Source: Hydractinia symbiolongicarpus
Lineage: Eukaryota > Cnidaria > Hydrozoa > Anthoathecata > Hydractiniidae
DNA: 64,000 nucleotides
NCBI RefSeq assembly: GCF_029227915.1
Contig: NC_079881.1
Coordinates: 17,645,501-17,709,500, forward strand
Direction of reading: 5' to 3'
Within the stretch, counting starts at the first letter, position 1, and the number at the start of each line of letters is the position of its first letter. This document shows, piece after piece, positions 1 through 12,700 of the stretch. The notes below the pieces were generated by a model. It saw nothing but the letters and a program-made list of their open reading frames with translations, was not told the origin of the DNA and made no database searches. A program made the position numbers and the translations under genes.

Positions 1-1
1 T

Positions 2-3000
2 CATGATAAACTTTCCGATAATTTTGCAGTTTCGAAACAACGCTTAGATTCTCTTGTTAACAAACGATTACGAAATGAACCTGATTTAGCTGTGCAATAC
101 AACGACGTTTTTGCAGACTACGAATCGAAACAGATTATAGAAAAAGTTCCAGAAAGTGAGATAGCTTACGAAAATGCTCACTACCTTCCGCATCATCCGG
201 TTGTACGCCAAGATAAAAGTACAACGAAAGTTCGTCCTGTTTTTGATGGATCTTGTGCCGTTCACAAACCATCCCTCAATGACATTTTGTACTCTGGTCC
301 TAATTTACTTGCTAAGGTGTTTGACATTCTGCTGAGATTCCGTACGAACTACGTCGCTTTAGTTGCTGATATTCAACAAGCCTTCTTGAATATTGAAATC
401 GCTGAGAAAGACCGTAATTATCTTCGTTTTTTGTGGAAAGAAAACCCTACCGAGAACGATTCAAAGCTCATTATCTATCGATTTCTGCGTGTCGTGTTTG
501 GGTTAACGTGCAGTCCGTTTTTACTCAATGGGACAATCCAACACCACTTGGAGACTTACGAAATTATCTGCCCCGAAATTACTGATGCTTTGAAGGATGA
601 CTTGTACGTCGATGACCTACCAACCGGTACCGATACCGTAACTGAAGGCAAGAAACTTTACGAAATTAGTAAACAAATCATGAAAGAAGGAGGGTTCAAT
701 TTGCGAAAATGGGCTACTAATAACAATGAATTACAAACTTTTATCGATAAAATTGAGAACGTGAATTCTGAACCGAATAGCGACAAAACTGTTAACCCCA
801 AAGTATTAGGGATCGAGTGGGACATCGACAGAGATATTCTAGTGTACCGATTTGACGAGTTATTGAAACGAGCGAAAGAACTGTTTCCAACAAAAAGAAA
901 CATTTTACGTATATCTGCTTCATTTTATGACCCGTTGGGCCTGATCGCACCAATCACCACCAAAGTAAAGGTTCTTTTCCAGAAATGTTGTCAACACAAG
1001 TCCAACTGGGATGATCCACTGCAAGGGGAACTGCTTAAACAATGGAGAGATATATTGAACGATTTTGCGAATTTACAAACTTTTGAGATACCACGTTATT
1101 TATTCTGTGAACCGCGTCATGAAATTCAATCAATTGAACTGCATGGATTTTGTGATAGCTCGACGATTGCCTACGCTGCTGTGATTTATGCAAAAATACG
1201 AACTAACCTCGGCGTAAGTGTTTCGCTAGTGACTGCTAAAACGAAAGTTGCGCCCCTAAAGCCGCATTCTGTTCCACGTTTAGAATTGCTAGGATGTGCT
1301 CTCTTAGCAAAGTTGATGAGCCATGTGCTTAATGCGATCAATGGTAGATTGAAAGTTGATCGTTTTTTCGGTTGGTCAGATTCGGAAGTTGCCCTTTGTT
1401 GGCTAAAAGGCAAATTGAAGCAGTGGAAGCCATGGGTAGAAAACAGAGTTGTTTATGTTCGATCAGTCATTCCATCGGAATCATGGTTTCACGTTTCCAC
1501 CATTCATAACCCTAGTGATATACCTACCAGACCAGACAAAATTGGTGACTTCAATTCAAATTTGTGGTTAAACGGTCCTGAATTTCTGTCTGATTCCAGC
1601 TTTGTTCCACCTGAGTTTCATGTCAACAAACATTCATTCGATGTTTTGTCAGAAGAGAAGAAAAGTCATGTCACTACTAACATTAGTCATTCCACTCATC
1701 ATTGTCATTCGCAGTTACATGATATTATAGACGAGACTAAGTTTAGCTCACTGAAAAAGCTTATAACTACCATTGGATATGTTTACAGATTTGCGAATAA
1801 ATTGTTAAATCGAATTCGAAAAAGAGACTTATCAGTATGCAACGATCGTGAACTGTCGACTCAAGAATACAAAAGTGCATTTGATATTTTGATTACAAAC
1901 AATCAACGAAAACTTCGAAACAACCAAAACTACTTCAACAAACTTTCGTCCGCCCTGAAGTTGTTTGAAGATGAGAAAGGAGATTTACGTGTTAAAGGAC
2001 GTTTTGGTGAGAATAAAAAGCTTTCATATGACGAAAGGTATCCGTTGATTCTTTCGAGTGATTCACATTTTACAAAACTTCTGGTTGAAGATGCCCACGA
2101 AAAAACATTTCATCAAGGCGTAGAAGCGACACTCAACATGTTACGAATGAAGTTTTGGATTCCGAAAGGTAGACGCACAGTCAAATCCATTTTACGACAG
2201 TGCATTGTTTGTCGACGATACCAAGGCAAACCTATTAAATCACCACCGACTCCAGATCTACCAGAATACAGGTATTGCGCTTCGAGAGCTTTTGAACACG
2301 TTGGGTTCGATCATGCTGGTCCACTCTACATTCGTACCGAGAACCGAAACACGACAAAGGTATACGTATTAATACTTACATGTGCTACTACTAGAGCTGT
2401 GCACTTTGAGCTTTCACCCGATTTAAAGACGCCAGCGTTCATTAGAGCTTTCAAAAGATTTCAATCCAGAAGAGGAACGCCTGCTACGGTTGTGCATGAT
2501 AACTTTAAAACGTTTAAATCTAACCATGTAAAAAGATTTATGAGACATGAGTCTATTGAAACTAACCCGATTCTCCCCAAGAGTCCTTGGTGGGGAGGAT
2601 TTTATGAAAGGATCGTCAGATCAATGAAAACCGCCTTGCGTAAGACCATTGGGAAGGCACTATTGACTTTCGTAGAGCTCGAGACAGTTCTGTCCCAAGT
2701 TGAAGCATCGATTAACTCAAGACCACTTACATATCAGAGTGAGGACGATCTTGGACAGACTATCACACCTTTGCATTTGATTTACGGCTCGAACATTGTT
2801 GGTGCTGAATGTGTCCCAATGAATGATACCGACCAGTGCTCGAAACGATTACTTTATGTACAACGAGTGCTTGACGATCAGTGGCGACGATTTTATCGAA
2901 CGTATTTGAACGAATTACGGCAACATCACTTCTACAGAAAGGATGGCAGAGAAACACCTGATTTAAAGTTGAACGACGTCGTGGTGGTGAAAGATGATAA

Positions 3001-3316
3001 CCAACTGCCAAGAAGTAGATGGCCATTGGGTAAAGTTACGGAACTGATCTATGGAAAGGACGGATTTATTCGTGGTGCGAAGATTCGGGTTAACACCAAG
3101 AAAGGACTTGTTTCTACGATAACGCGTCCTATTCAAAAACTGATTCCACTTGAAATAGCAAATGAGACTGAAAACGAAGTTGAAAAAGTTGAAAAAAGTG
3201 AACTTGAAAAACCCGCTGAAGACACTCTCAATGAAGATGAGCAACAACGAAGGCCGACGAGAAAGGCTGCGGTTGAAGGACAGTTGATGCGTAAACTCCG
3301 CGAAGAGTATTTATAG
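2..3316 (+). CDS. BEL/Pao retrotransposon Pol (RT, RNase H, integrase), 5' end outside window
   Basis: This is the polyprotein of a BEL/Pao LTR retrotransposon, which copies element RNA into DNA and integrates it. The frame is already open at base 2 and runs 1104 codons to TAG, so Gag, protease and the Pol start lie outside the window. Seen in order: an RT with the FGLTCSPF segment near base 500 and the LYVDD catalytic box near base 601; an RNase H-like region (GFCDSSTIAYAA, about 1145-1190); an HHCC integrase zinc finger (HEKTFHQG to CIVC, about 2095-2215); and an integrase core with FDHAGP, VVHDNF and GGFYERIVRS giving the D, D and E of a DDE site. No frameshift or stop interrupts it, so this copy is young or selected. 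The BEL/Pao assignment rests on the Pao-type RT and integrase spacing. Confidence 0.93.
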   Translation, partial: HDKLSDNFAVSKQRLDSLVNKRLRNEPDLAVQYNDVFADYESKQIIEKVPESEIAYENAHYLPHHPVVRQDKSTTKVRPVFDGSCAVHKPSLNDILYSGPNLLAKVFDILLRFRTNYVALVADIQQAFLNIEIAEKDRNYLRFLWKENPTENDSKLIIYRFLRVVFGLTCSPFLLNGTIQHHLETYEIICPEITDALKDDLYVDDLPTGTDTVTEGKKLYEISKQIMKEGGFNLRKWATNNNELQTFIDKIENVNSEPNSDKTVNPKVLGIEWDIDRDILVYRFDELLKRAKELFPTKRNILRISASFYDPLGLIAPITTKVKVLFQKCCQHKSNWDDPLQGELLKQWRDILNDFANLQTFEIPRYLFCEPRHEIQSIELHGFCDSSTIAYAAVIYAKIRTNLGVSVSLVTAKTKVAPLKPHSVPRLELLGCALLAKLMSHVLNAINGRLKVDRFFGWSDSEVALCWLKGKLKQWKPWVENRVVYVRSVIPSESWFHVSTIHNPSDIPTRPDKIGDFNSNLWLNGPEFLSDSSFVPPEFHVNKHSFDVLSEEKKSHVTTNISHSTHHCHSQLHDIIDETKFSSLKKLITTIGYVYRFANKLLNRIRKRDLSVCNDRELSTQEYKSAFDILITNNQRKLRNNQNYFNKLSSALKLFEDEKGDLRVKGRFGENKKLSYDERYPLILSSDSHFTKLLVEDAHEKTFHQGVEATLNMLRMKFWIPKGRRTVKSILRQCIVCRRYQGKPIKSPPTPDLPEYRYCASRAFEHVGFDHAGPLYIRTENRNTTKVYVLILTCATTRAVHFELSPDLKTPAFIRAFKRFQSRRGTPATVVHDNFKTFKSNHVKRFMRHESIETNPILPKSPWWGGFYERIVRSMKTALRKTIGKALLTFVELETVLSQVEASINSRPLTYQSEDDLGQTITPLHLIYGSNIVGAECVPMNDTDQCSKRLLYVQRVLDDQWRRFYRTYLNELRQHHFYRKDGRETPDLKLNDVVVVKDDNQLPRSRWPLGKVTELIYGKDGFIRGAKIRVNTKKGLVSTITRPIQKLIPLEIANETENEVEKVEKSELEKPAEDTLNEDEQQRRPTRKAAVEGQLMRKLREEYL

Positions 3317-3390
3317 TTTTTTTTTTGACATATATATATATTTAGGATTTCTTTATGTTTAGTCATACCGTGTTGACATCGGACATGTCA

Positions 3391-3600
3391 ACGGGGGGAG
3401 TATGTAAATAATGACGCCATTATTATTTTTTCGGGGTTTCCCCGCATTCTTCTTTTTTTGTTGTACAATTTTTCTAGAGAGTATAGTTGAGAAAGATAAC
3501 GAGTAGAGTACACGAGGTACTTGATTTTGATATTTTATGAATCTTTAAAATAGATATTGTTACGAAAAACACTTTTGTTTCGTAACTTCATAGATACAGT
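3391..3600 (+). repeat. Polypurine tract and start of the 3' LTR of the BEL/Pao element
   Basis: About 75 bases after the Pol stop a purine run (ACGGGGGGAG, 3391-3400) is followed by TATGTAAATAATGACG. This is the usual order of polypurine primer and LTR start, so the 3' LTR probably begins at the TG at 3403. An inverted pair, GTTACGAAA and TTTCGTAAC, sits near 3560-3585. The LTR's other copy is outside the window, so its right end (placed near 3600) is a guess. Confidence 0.6.
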
Positions 3601-5341
3601 ATAACTGCACGTGACCCGTGGAACGTTTGTCAAAAACATTTTTCTTTCTTTAACCACTCATAATTGGTTTTTGTATGTAATTAAATATTGATTAATTCCG
3701 AATGACTCTAGATATGTAAAAAGAGAGGAATTTGATGTCCGAAATCTTAAAAAATGAAGAACTAGAAAAAATAATCTACAAAAAAAAAAATTCTAAATAG
3801 TGATAGATCCCGCTTTCACTGGCGTGTATCTTATGCTTTTTGCAAATGATATGGTATGTATGTAGCGATAGTCCGCCCAGACAGTATTGTGCCACAGACT
3901 TAACTGGTTTTCACAATTGTCCGAAATATGATAGGAAACCTAATATCGTTTTATTTTCGGTAAACCTCTAAAGCTAAACAAACGGATTTGTTTTCTAAAC
4001 AAATGCACTCTACACAAAACTTCAAGAATTGATCAAGGACTTTGAGTTACGTTATTATAACAAAGTGTCAACAGTCAATAATGCGGGCAGACAAAACGTT
4101 CAACTTCAGGGACACGTCCTTTAAAATTTTGCTTTCAAGGAAAGTTTCCTGCACAAAACAATGTTGTGCGCTAAAACGCATATATTGCAAGAATATTTTT
4201 TCTCAGATTTCATTGGAGGAAACAGCCAAGATATGAAGTGGAAACTACAAAAGAAAGTACAAAAAGTGGAAAGTTTTAAAAAACTCTTTAAAAATAAGTA
4301 CAAGTGAAAATGTTTAATTACTTTAAGAAGTATATTAAGGGGAGTATGATCAATTGGGGATTCTGCGTATTCTCCCGGGTATTATGTATAATGGTTAGGG
4401 CTATTAACATCATACATAATAACTGATTAATACGCGTTTCCTGAATTACATGTTTTTTAAAGTTTTGGAATTTTGATGTTTTGACCTTAACATCATTTTC
4501 AGCATCAGTGAATTGGTTAATGCATAAATTTTCAAGTTTATCCGACATTTGAAAGTGCTGTTTTGGTTGCATCATTGTTACGGTCAAAGCCTTCTGAATT
4601 TTCGACTTGTACTAATAAGCCTCATATTCGAGCAAAGGTTAATTAGTATAAAATTAAAAAATCTGTTGTGGCAGGTTGTTTGTTTGATGTATGAATATGA
4701 AAATTTCACGACTTATTAATTTTTATGTGAGGATTTCGAAAATTACATTCATTTTCTTTAAAAAAGTTGAGAAAGAGTGGCAAATAAATTCGGGAAAGGT
4801 GTATTTGCATTATTCCTGAATTTATCATAATTCTCGGAACAAGTTTTACTTTATAATCCCATCATATTTGTAAAAATATTTTACACATTTTTCAGAAAAA
4901 AGTTTTTTTTTAATTGCACTTCACTGGAAAAATAGCATATGTCAACAGCATGTTACCTCCACAAAGTTTTCTGCACACTTAAAGCTAAGTAACAGGGGTG
5001 AGATGAGGTGGAAACTGAGCAGCAATGTTAAGTCCAATAAATTGGGGTGTTTCAATTTAGACTATAATTGTTTTGCAATCTATTTTCTTTTACAGGTATA
5101 TACACATTAATATATTATATCTTCTGAACTATAAAATAAATTCTGACTATATATACATATAATATATATATACACATATATATACATAATTACCCACAAT
5201 CCGGGGCAAAATATATTGGAGAAAAAAAGGCGGAAAAATTTGAAGATGGCAACCACAAGCAATTACGAAAGCTTCTAATTAACCGCAATGCAAACATAAA
5301 AGTCTACTTGGTAATGCATACAGCGGCGTTAGAATCTTAGG
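3601..5341. other. No gene seen; AT-rich spacer
   Basis: I see no coding exon with splice sites and no mobile-element ends here. A dinucleotide-rich TA/CA stretch lies at about 5140-5190. The stretch lies downstream of the 3' end of the minus-strand C2/coiled-coil gene. Confidence 0.5.
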
Positions 5342-6784
5342 TTATGTGGTAAGGTTTAAAACTCTATAAGGGTGCTTTTTTTCATTGACGTCAAAATGCC
5401 TGGATTGTTCCATAATGCAGACCGTGTGAAAAGTGCATTTGCGATGCTGTCTGCTTATAAGTATTATTTCCTGCGTTGTAGCTAAACTTTTCAATTTCAA
5501 ATAACTTTTTGACTGAATATCGTTTCCCAGCAATTTAAAGACACTTCGTATAGCATACCTACTGTAACATTTATAATGCACTTCGTATCTCAGCTGCTAG
5601 ATTTATTTCAACACATTTCTCTCACCTGCCGAAAGGATTGTTTTGAAAGCGATTGTGAGTATATCTTGGTAAGTACGGGCGATCATTTTCGGCATGTCGA
5701 CGATTATATGTGGCTGCCATCTGAAAAAATAAAAATAAAAATAAATGTCAACTTTTTCACAAAAATTTCGTAACTTCTGTCTTTATCTACGAATACAGTG
5801 ATAAAACCATTACAATAGATGATCTCGTAACTGAATTTTGGAAGGGTATATTGAATTGCACTCACATAACCCGATGGCATTGGTACAAGTCTTCGCTGAA
5901 TTGCAGAACTTTCCTAAACAAATTAGTACATTAGTAGTAAAAATAATTCACAATAAGATTTGTAACGACAACAAAGCTAAGTTTCGTTTGTTACTCCAAC
6001 AACGCTTAGTTTCGTTTGTTGAGACAAAAAAGCCATGTTTCGTTTGCTACGACAACAAAGCTAATTTACCTTTGTTACGACAACAAAGCTATGTTTTGTT
6101 TGCTATGAAAACAAAATTATGTTTTGCTTGTTACGACAGCAAAGCTGTTTCGTTGTTACGACAACAAAGCTAGGTTTCGTTTGTTACGACAACAAAGCTG
6201 TTTTGTTTGTTACGATAACAAAAACTAAATGTGTTGGTTGTTACGACAACAAAGCTTTGTTCAACTTGTTCCACAAACTGTCAAGTGAAGTAATGTTACA
6301 GCCACACCTTAACAAAATTTTTATGTTATTTTTACATGAAAGATTTTTGTAAGAAGAGGGGCAAATTTGTACATCAACCTGTTACCTACCTGGGCTAACG
6401 CGCGGTCTCTTGCCCAATGTTTAGCATTGATATGCAGCTACAAGGAAAGAACATTATATTTACGCAAACAGATCTTGAAATAAATTTACATTACTCCTTC
6501 AATATTCTCTCATTTGACTATAGCTAGACATGTTAGATGATAAAAAATCTTGGTCACGTGGTCTGGTGGAGGTTAGGTTGGATGCCATTATGTCAAATGG
6601 CTAAGTAATTTTTTTGTAGAAATATCATGTGATATATGATTTTGTCAGGAATTTTAAATCCAGCATGGCGCTTTCAACATCACACATGTACCTGTTCTTC
6701 TAACGCCGTTATTGTACCCTCGGCCTGCTCAAGTTTTTCAATCAAACGCAGCTTCTCATCAATCTGAAATACTCTCAACGCATT
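5342..6784 (-). CDS. C-terminal exons of the CCDC33-like gene
   Basis: The exon 6784-6692 (ALRVFQIDEKLRLIEKLEQA) joins in phase after the 5 kb intron and is clearly coiled coil. The exon 5720-5626 follows in phase 0 (MAATYNRRHAENDRPYLPRY). The proposed last exon, 5561-5342, begins after a TTACAG acceptor, keeps the frame and ends in TAA, but its residues look less like conserved protein. The gene could end differently, so this last exon is the weakest part. Confidence 0.62.
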
Positions 6785-9700
6785 CTAAAAAATAAAAACA
6801 AAACAAACAAGAAAGTGTTTTTAGAACTTTTGTAGTCTCTTGAAAATTTGTAAAGGGCCATTCCCGCATAAAGTAAACTCAATTGTGAACCGCAACAGCT
6901 TTCCCAAAAAATGCTTCAATTATAAACAGCTTTTGAGTATTTCGCTCAGGGGCGGATACATACCACGTCAAAGACGTCAAGTGACGAAGGTAAATTGTCT
7001 ACCTGTATAACGGACGATGTCAATCGAGAGGGGCATAGTATGGCGTAAAGTTCTTTTTATGTAAACAACGTGCGCCGACGAGCGGGAGTTGATATAAAAT
7101 AGGGGACCAACGGCTCAGGGTGCCGCAGAGCCACGTCTGTGCGTTGTATCTGTTTTAATTTGCATGGTGCGTGATTGTTTTGACGAATATAGTCTATGGT
7201 CCGTTAAGCGGTAGTGTTTCTTACGGCGGTAAAAGTCATACAAATCTACAGAGTTGAGCAAACCTGTAACATAGACTAGTGACATATATAGTCTGTGCGG
7301 CACGATTTTTGAGTGAAAAAAAAGGTAGCCGCCCTTAACGATATAACTCGAATTACCAGTCTAGTGACCTAGCAGTCCGCTGGATACGATTACCCCTGTG
7401 AAAAAAGGTTCTTTTTTGTTAAACATGGCTTTAAAAACCATGTCTGACAAGGTGACTAGTGCTTTTTTAAGTAGAATGTCGATGTAATGAAAGAAATTTT
7501 TAACTCCCGCATTGGTGATTTGTCAAAATTACCTACAATAAATTTTTCGCAGCTGCTTGAGAATGGAAGTGTATTAAAATATAGGTTAGTTCCTTTGGAC
7601 TTTCCTACAAAGTTTGTTCAAAACAACTCGGAAACACTCATTGCTTTGAGGTAGGTTTGTTTAAACTATTTTCTGATCCCTAAAGCTTTGTTTTTGTTAA
7701 TAGACTGTGAAGTTTACAATTTAGTTTTTGTTCAGCTATAACAATGCAATAATTCAGTCATAAACTGAAACTAAAGCCAAAGATTTAATATGGCTGACCT
7801 TAATTGTTTTTATTAAATATTCTTTTGTTTTATTCTCAGAATAATTTTATTTTTCAAAACGTGTCATAAACAAATATATAAATGGTAGCTGAGTTGTGTT
7901 GTTATGCTTGTGAATGTATTAATAGCTAGGCACAAGACTCAGATTGGCTTTGTTTTTCTTGTTTTAGCTCTGAAGCAAGTGGAAACTGCTTATACAGCTG
8001 GGTATCATTAATGTTGTCAGGTGACAATTCATTGTGCCATGATTTAAGGTTACTTCTTTAGAGTTGTTTATTCATGCTGAATCTTATTCTACGCATCCCC
8101 TTCTATACTCTATTTGAACTATTTGAACAAGGACAACTAAATAATAACCAACTTTTTAAGAATTTCAAGCAAGTATTTGATATATCTGATAAAGATTACC
8201 CCCATGGTTCTTCACTTACAGAATTAGTGCAATTTGAAGCTCTGTATAATTGCAAAAACGGCAGATGGGCAGGTCTTCTTGACATACTTGCCCTTTCTAC
8301 TGTCATTAATCACAATATAAATGTAGCATACCCCGAATGCAGCGAAACATGTTATAAGTTATTGTTTGCGGAGAAAGTTCAACCTCGACTCCCCAATGAA
8401 AACATAGCTTCTGACATAGAGCTTTGTTATGTTATGCATGGTTATGTATCCAGACCAGGTGAAAATTATAAACCAAACCATTTTGTTCCCTGTATACGTT
8501 TGTTAAATCATAATAGTAAGCGTAAATCCTTTTCCAATGAAAAAAAACTTGTAAAAAAAATTAAAACTGTGGGTTTTGCTAGTGACAAAGTACAAGCAAA
8601 GTTATCATTTTGGACCGATAAATGCAGCGATAAGCTTGTATTACCTAAAGTAAATAAATTGTTGTGGTGAGGTAATAACTAATAAAATTGTTTCTGAAAT
8701 TAGGAAGAATAGATTTTTCTCTGTCCTGGCTGATGAACTTTTAGATTGTTCTAATAAGGAACAACTTTCTTTAGTAATCCGTTATGTTGATTCAAGTAGA
8801 AATATCAAGGAAGATTTTCTTAAATTTCTTCATTGTAAAGAGGGTTTAACTGGTGCAGATTTAGCCCATCTTATGTTGTCTGCTCTGCAAAATTTAAATC
8901 TAGATAGATAGATAGATAGATGTGCATATTTTACATGGCTAGCCTCACAAATATCGAGGGATATACCCTGTCTATTATTTCCAGGAGGGGCCATGGCGTA
9001 GATGGAGAGTCCTAGAGTATTTAATGCTCATTTTGAGTTACGCAGACCCATTTTGAGCTACGCAGACCCAATTAGAGCCCGCGCTCTACTAGACAACTCC
9101 CGGCAACATCCAACGGCCCACACAGTGTGCCATCTTCCCAATTTCCCTCACATGGCTTGGGTTAACCCGGGGCTATGGTAACATTCACTCGCCCATGTTG
9201 AATCGCCGTCAAGAGGAATCGAACCCCGGTCTCCCGCACAGAGTACGAGAGCTATAACCACTAATCTACGGCGCCACAAGATTCCAGTAATTGCAGGGGC
9301 CAGGGTTATGATGGGGCTGGTAATGTTGCTGGACATTTAAATGGTTTATCAGCTTGTCTTCTGTCAGTTAACAAAAAAGCTATTTATGTTCATTGTCATA
9401 GCCACTGTTAAACCTTTGCGTTGCTAAATCTTGTTCCATCACGCTGGTAAGAAATGCTATGAACAAAATTAAAGAAATTTCCTACTTCTTTAACTTTTCA
9501 CAAAAAAGGCAACAGCTCCTTGAAAAAAATGTCATTCAATATTGTCCTAATTCTGATAAGTCTAAACTTAAAGATGTCTGCCGAACACGGTGGATTGAGC
9601 GTATTGATGGCATGGAAGTTTTTCAAGAACTTTATGTTGCAAATTATGTGACCCTTGATGATATGATAGTTAATTTAAATAAAATTGTCAATAATGAAAC

Positions 9701-12700
9701 TGCCACCAAAGCACACTCTTTTTTTAATGAAATTTCTACCTTTGAGTTCATTGTATCTGTTGTTGTGACCAGAAATGTTTTGGCACTAACACATGGTGTT
9801 ACAACTTTGCTTCAAGATAGAAGTATTGATATTACAGATAATGTTCAATACATTACTAATTTGAAAAATACAACTATGAGTTGCAGGAACAATGTAGATT
9901 TTTTTCACAACTCATGGTACAAGGATGCATTAGATGTTGTGGAAAGTGTAGGAGTTGAGGAGAAAATGAAACGGTTATCAGAAGGCAAACATTAAGGGAC
10001 AACCAACCTGCTATCAGTCCAAAGGATTATTATAAAAAAGCCTTAACCATACCAATCTTGGACCATTTAAACAGTGAACTTAACTCGAGGTTTGATTTTG
10101 AAAACTTTGTAGTGTATAATGGATTGTGCATTGTACCAGCCAAAGTAGTTTCAATGGTTTACTCCAACAAAGATTGGAAGAGCAAATTTAAAAGGTTTGT
10201 AGATTTTTACAAATCTGACATGCCAAATCCTCTTGCTCTAGAGTCTGAGTTAGAGCTGTGGGAAAAGTTTGCTTTGGATTATCAGGGTACAAGACCTGAA
10301 ACCATTGCTCAAACTTTAAAGTCAATAAACCTGTCTCTATTTACTAATATAAATGTTGCTATTCGCATTCTTGCTACTATCCCTATTACTTCATGTGAAT
10401 GTGAAAGAAGTTTTTCATCATTAAGACGATTAAAAGATTATTGCCATAGTACTATGACAGAAGATCGTCTTAATGGCTTTCCTTAATGTACATTCATCAA
10501 GAAATTATTCCAAAGGTAGATGATGTACTTAATATTTTTGCCCGAGATCCTAGAAGATTACAGTTAATTTAAATTCACTTAAAACTTAATACATATTTAA
10601 ACAATTTACTTTATCCTTACTTACCCATACTTACCTCTACTTACTCATCTTTTGCTAAGTCTTACTTTTAAGTTGGTAATTATACACTTAACATCTTAGG
10701 TTCACCCTAAAAGTTTCTCAACTTTGGATTTTCTGAAGTCCTAACTCCTATTTTATAACATACATTTATTAAAATGCTTTGAGCACAACCCCTGATTTAT
10801 ATGTTAATGCTGCTTTTTAGCAAGAGTCCTTTCAGTTTATAAATTTACTTTTTGAGCCTTGTTTTTTATATGCCATATCCTTTGTTTTTTTATATATTTT
10901 ACTGAAATAGTTCTTGCACATTCATTTTTTAAATTTGTTTTTATATAATTCTTTGTTATCATGTCAACCCGGTATATTGATGTTTAGATGTCAGATTTGA
11001 TAATTCATTCATTATTCCATTGGCTGGTTTTGACAATTTGCTCAATTTGACCCATTTCATGTTAGATTCAATTTGTCCATGGTTTTCTACATTACGTGAT
11101 GTGCAAGAAAGAAGAAAGAAGAAAGAAGATTTTTATGGGTTATTAATGTAACCCTTCAAGTTTTCAAAAAACATTATTTTGGAATACCAGCTGCTTTGAA
11201 AAAGTAGCTAGATTTATGTTGTTTTTTCTTTCAATTTATTCTTATGAAATGTCTGGTAAGTATACATTAAAAAAATGATAATTCGGGCATTTGCGACAAA
11301 AATTTTTTGGCTTCACGAAAAATTTTGACTAAGGACTTTTTAAACTTGTATCCGCCCCTGTCGCTGCTATGAAAAGTTGTAGAACTGGAAAAAAAAATTT
11401 TCTCGTGAAAAAATTCTAACTTTATAGAATCGCGAAAGCTACCGCAAAGATTTTTGCGGTCCAGCTTAAACGCAAAGAATTTGTTCCCAAAAAGTAAAAC
11501 AAAAACACCAACGTATTGACATAAAAAAAGTATATATAATGACTTATACATCAACCGACCTAACTATAACGATTTCATTCAATCTCTTCTACTCAGCACT
11601 TGAACTTACGTTTACTTGATTATACGAGTGGTAGATCTGTGCAATATGCAAACGCAGTGGAAATTTGTTTAAAGAATATTTAATTTAAGCCCCTTCAAAC
11701 AGGGTATCGCTATGTGTACCATAATCTTTTGCAAATTCGCCGTCCAATTTTCTTCGTAGAAATCTCCCTTCGTTTCTTAAATTCCTACTCCCTTGATAGT
11801 AAAGGGAGTAGGAACTTAAGAAACACGTGTTAACTTGAAACTTCAAATACTTACATTTTCTTTTTCGTATGCCACAGATTTCAAATTTGATTTTCGTGTT
11901 CCTTTGCTTTTTGAAGGTAAGCTTTTATTATCAGCTGTTGATGCTTTAAAAGAAATATAGCCAAAAATAAATACATTAAGAACAACACTATATGTAATGG
12001 AGACCAATTTTGTTAAAGGCATATTATATGAAGATTGAGGGGCCGGGGCGAGGTTAAATTGTCTACTCCAGGGATTGGCATGGTTGCTCCGGTGAAGGTG
12101 GTGATTTTTAAATTGCAATTCTTAGATCAACCAAAATCGATGAAAATCACTCCCTACAAAATGACATTGTTGGTTGTGGTGTGTGGAGGACATTTATTTT
12201 GAAAAAAAAACACATAGGGGAGAGGATTTGAAAACAAACGAATAAAGTGCATTCCTACCAAGTCTTTTCTCTAATTCTTCAATCACCTTGTAAGTAAAAA
12301 AAAAAAAAAAAACATTACTCCACGAGACAGAAGAAAACAGAATGGTAAATAAATAATCAATAAAAAAGGAAAGAGAAATAATTTGTTGCTGCGACTTCAA
12401 TATTCACACAAGATGAATTGCATTTTGAAAATGATATTCTTGATATTCTTTTATAATAAAAAGAAAAAGGGAGAATGACAAAATATTGTGAAGGACACAT
12501 ATTGTAGTAGCGTTAATACTTAACATATTGAATCCTAATACTACAATGTTTCTTCACTCTACTTTTTGTGTTAAACTTGTTTGTGTCCATTTTCTTAACT
12601 ATTTTCAAACTTTAGTCTCAAGTAGGCATAGAGAACAACAGCAGCCTACCTACCTTTTCTTGAGATTGACATGTAGATTGAAGAAGCTTGTATTTTGAAA

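Larger units (their letters stand above)
6948..11360 (+). mobile_element. Complete hAT-superfamily transposon, 4.4 kb, 5-bp target duplication
   Basis: The ends are 14-bp perfect inverted repeats, CAGGGGCGGATACA at 6948 and its complement ending at 11360. TCGCT flanks both sides (6943-6947 and 11361-11365) as a 5-bp target duplication. CAGGGGCGGAT ends are typical of hAT elements. Inside, all in plus orientation, are an OTU-like frame and a decayed DUF4371/hAT transposase, the latter split by a SINE. The element sits in the large intron of the CCDC33-like gene, opposite to its transcription. Frameshifts and the SINE show this copy is dead. Confidence 0.88.

Noticed and set aside
5955-6265. 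The regular 28-bp repeats as a possible CRISPR-like array
   Set aside because: There are no unique spacers; the units are contiguous, and the DNA is eukaryotic. It is a minisatellite.
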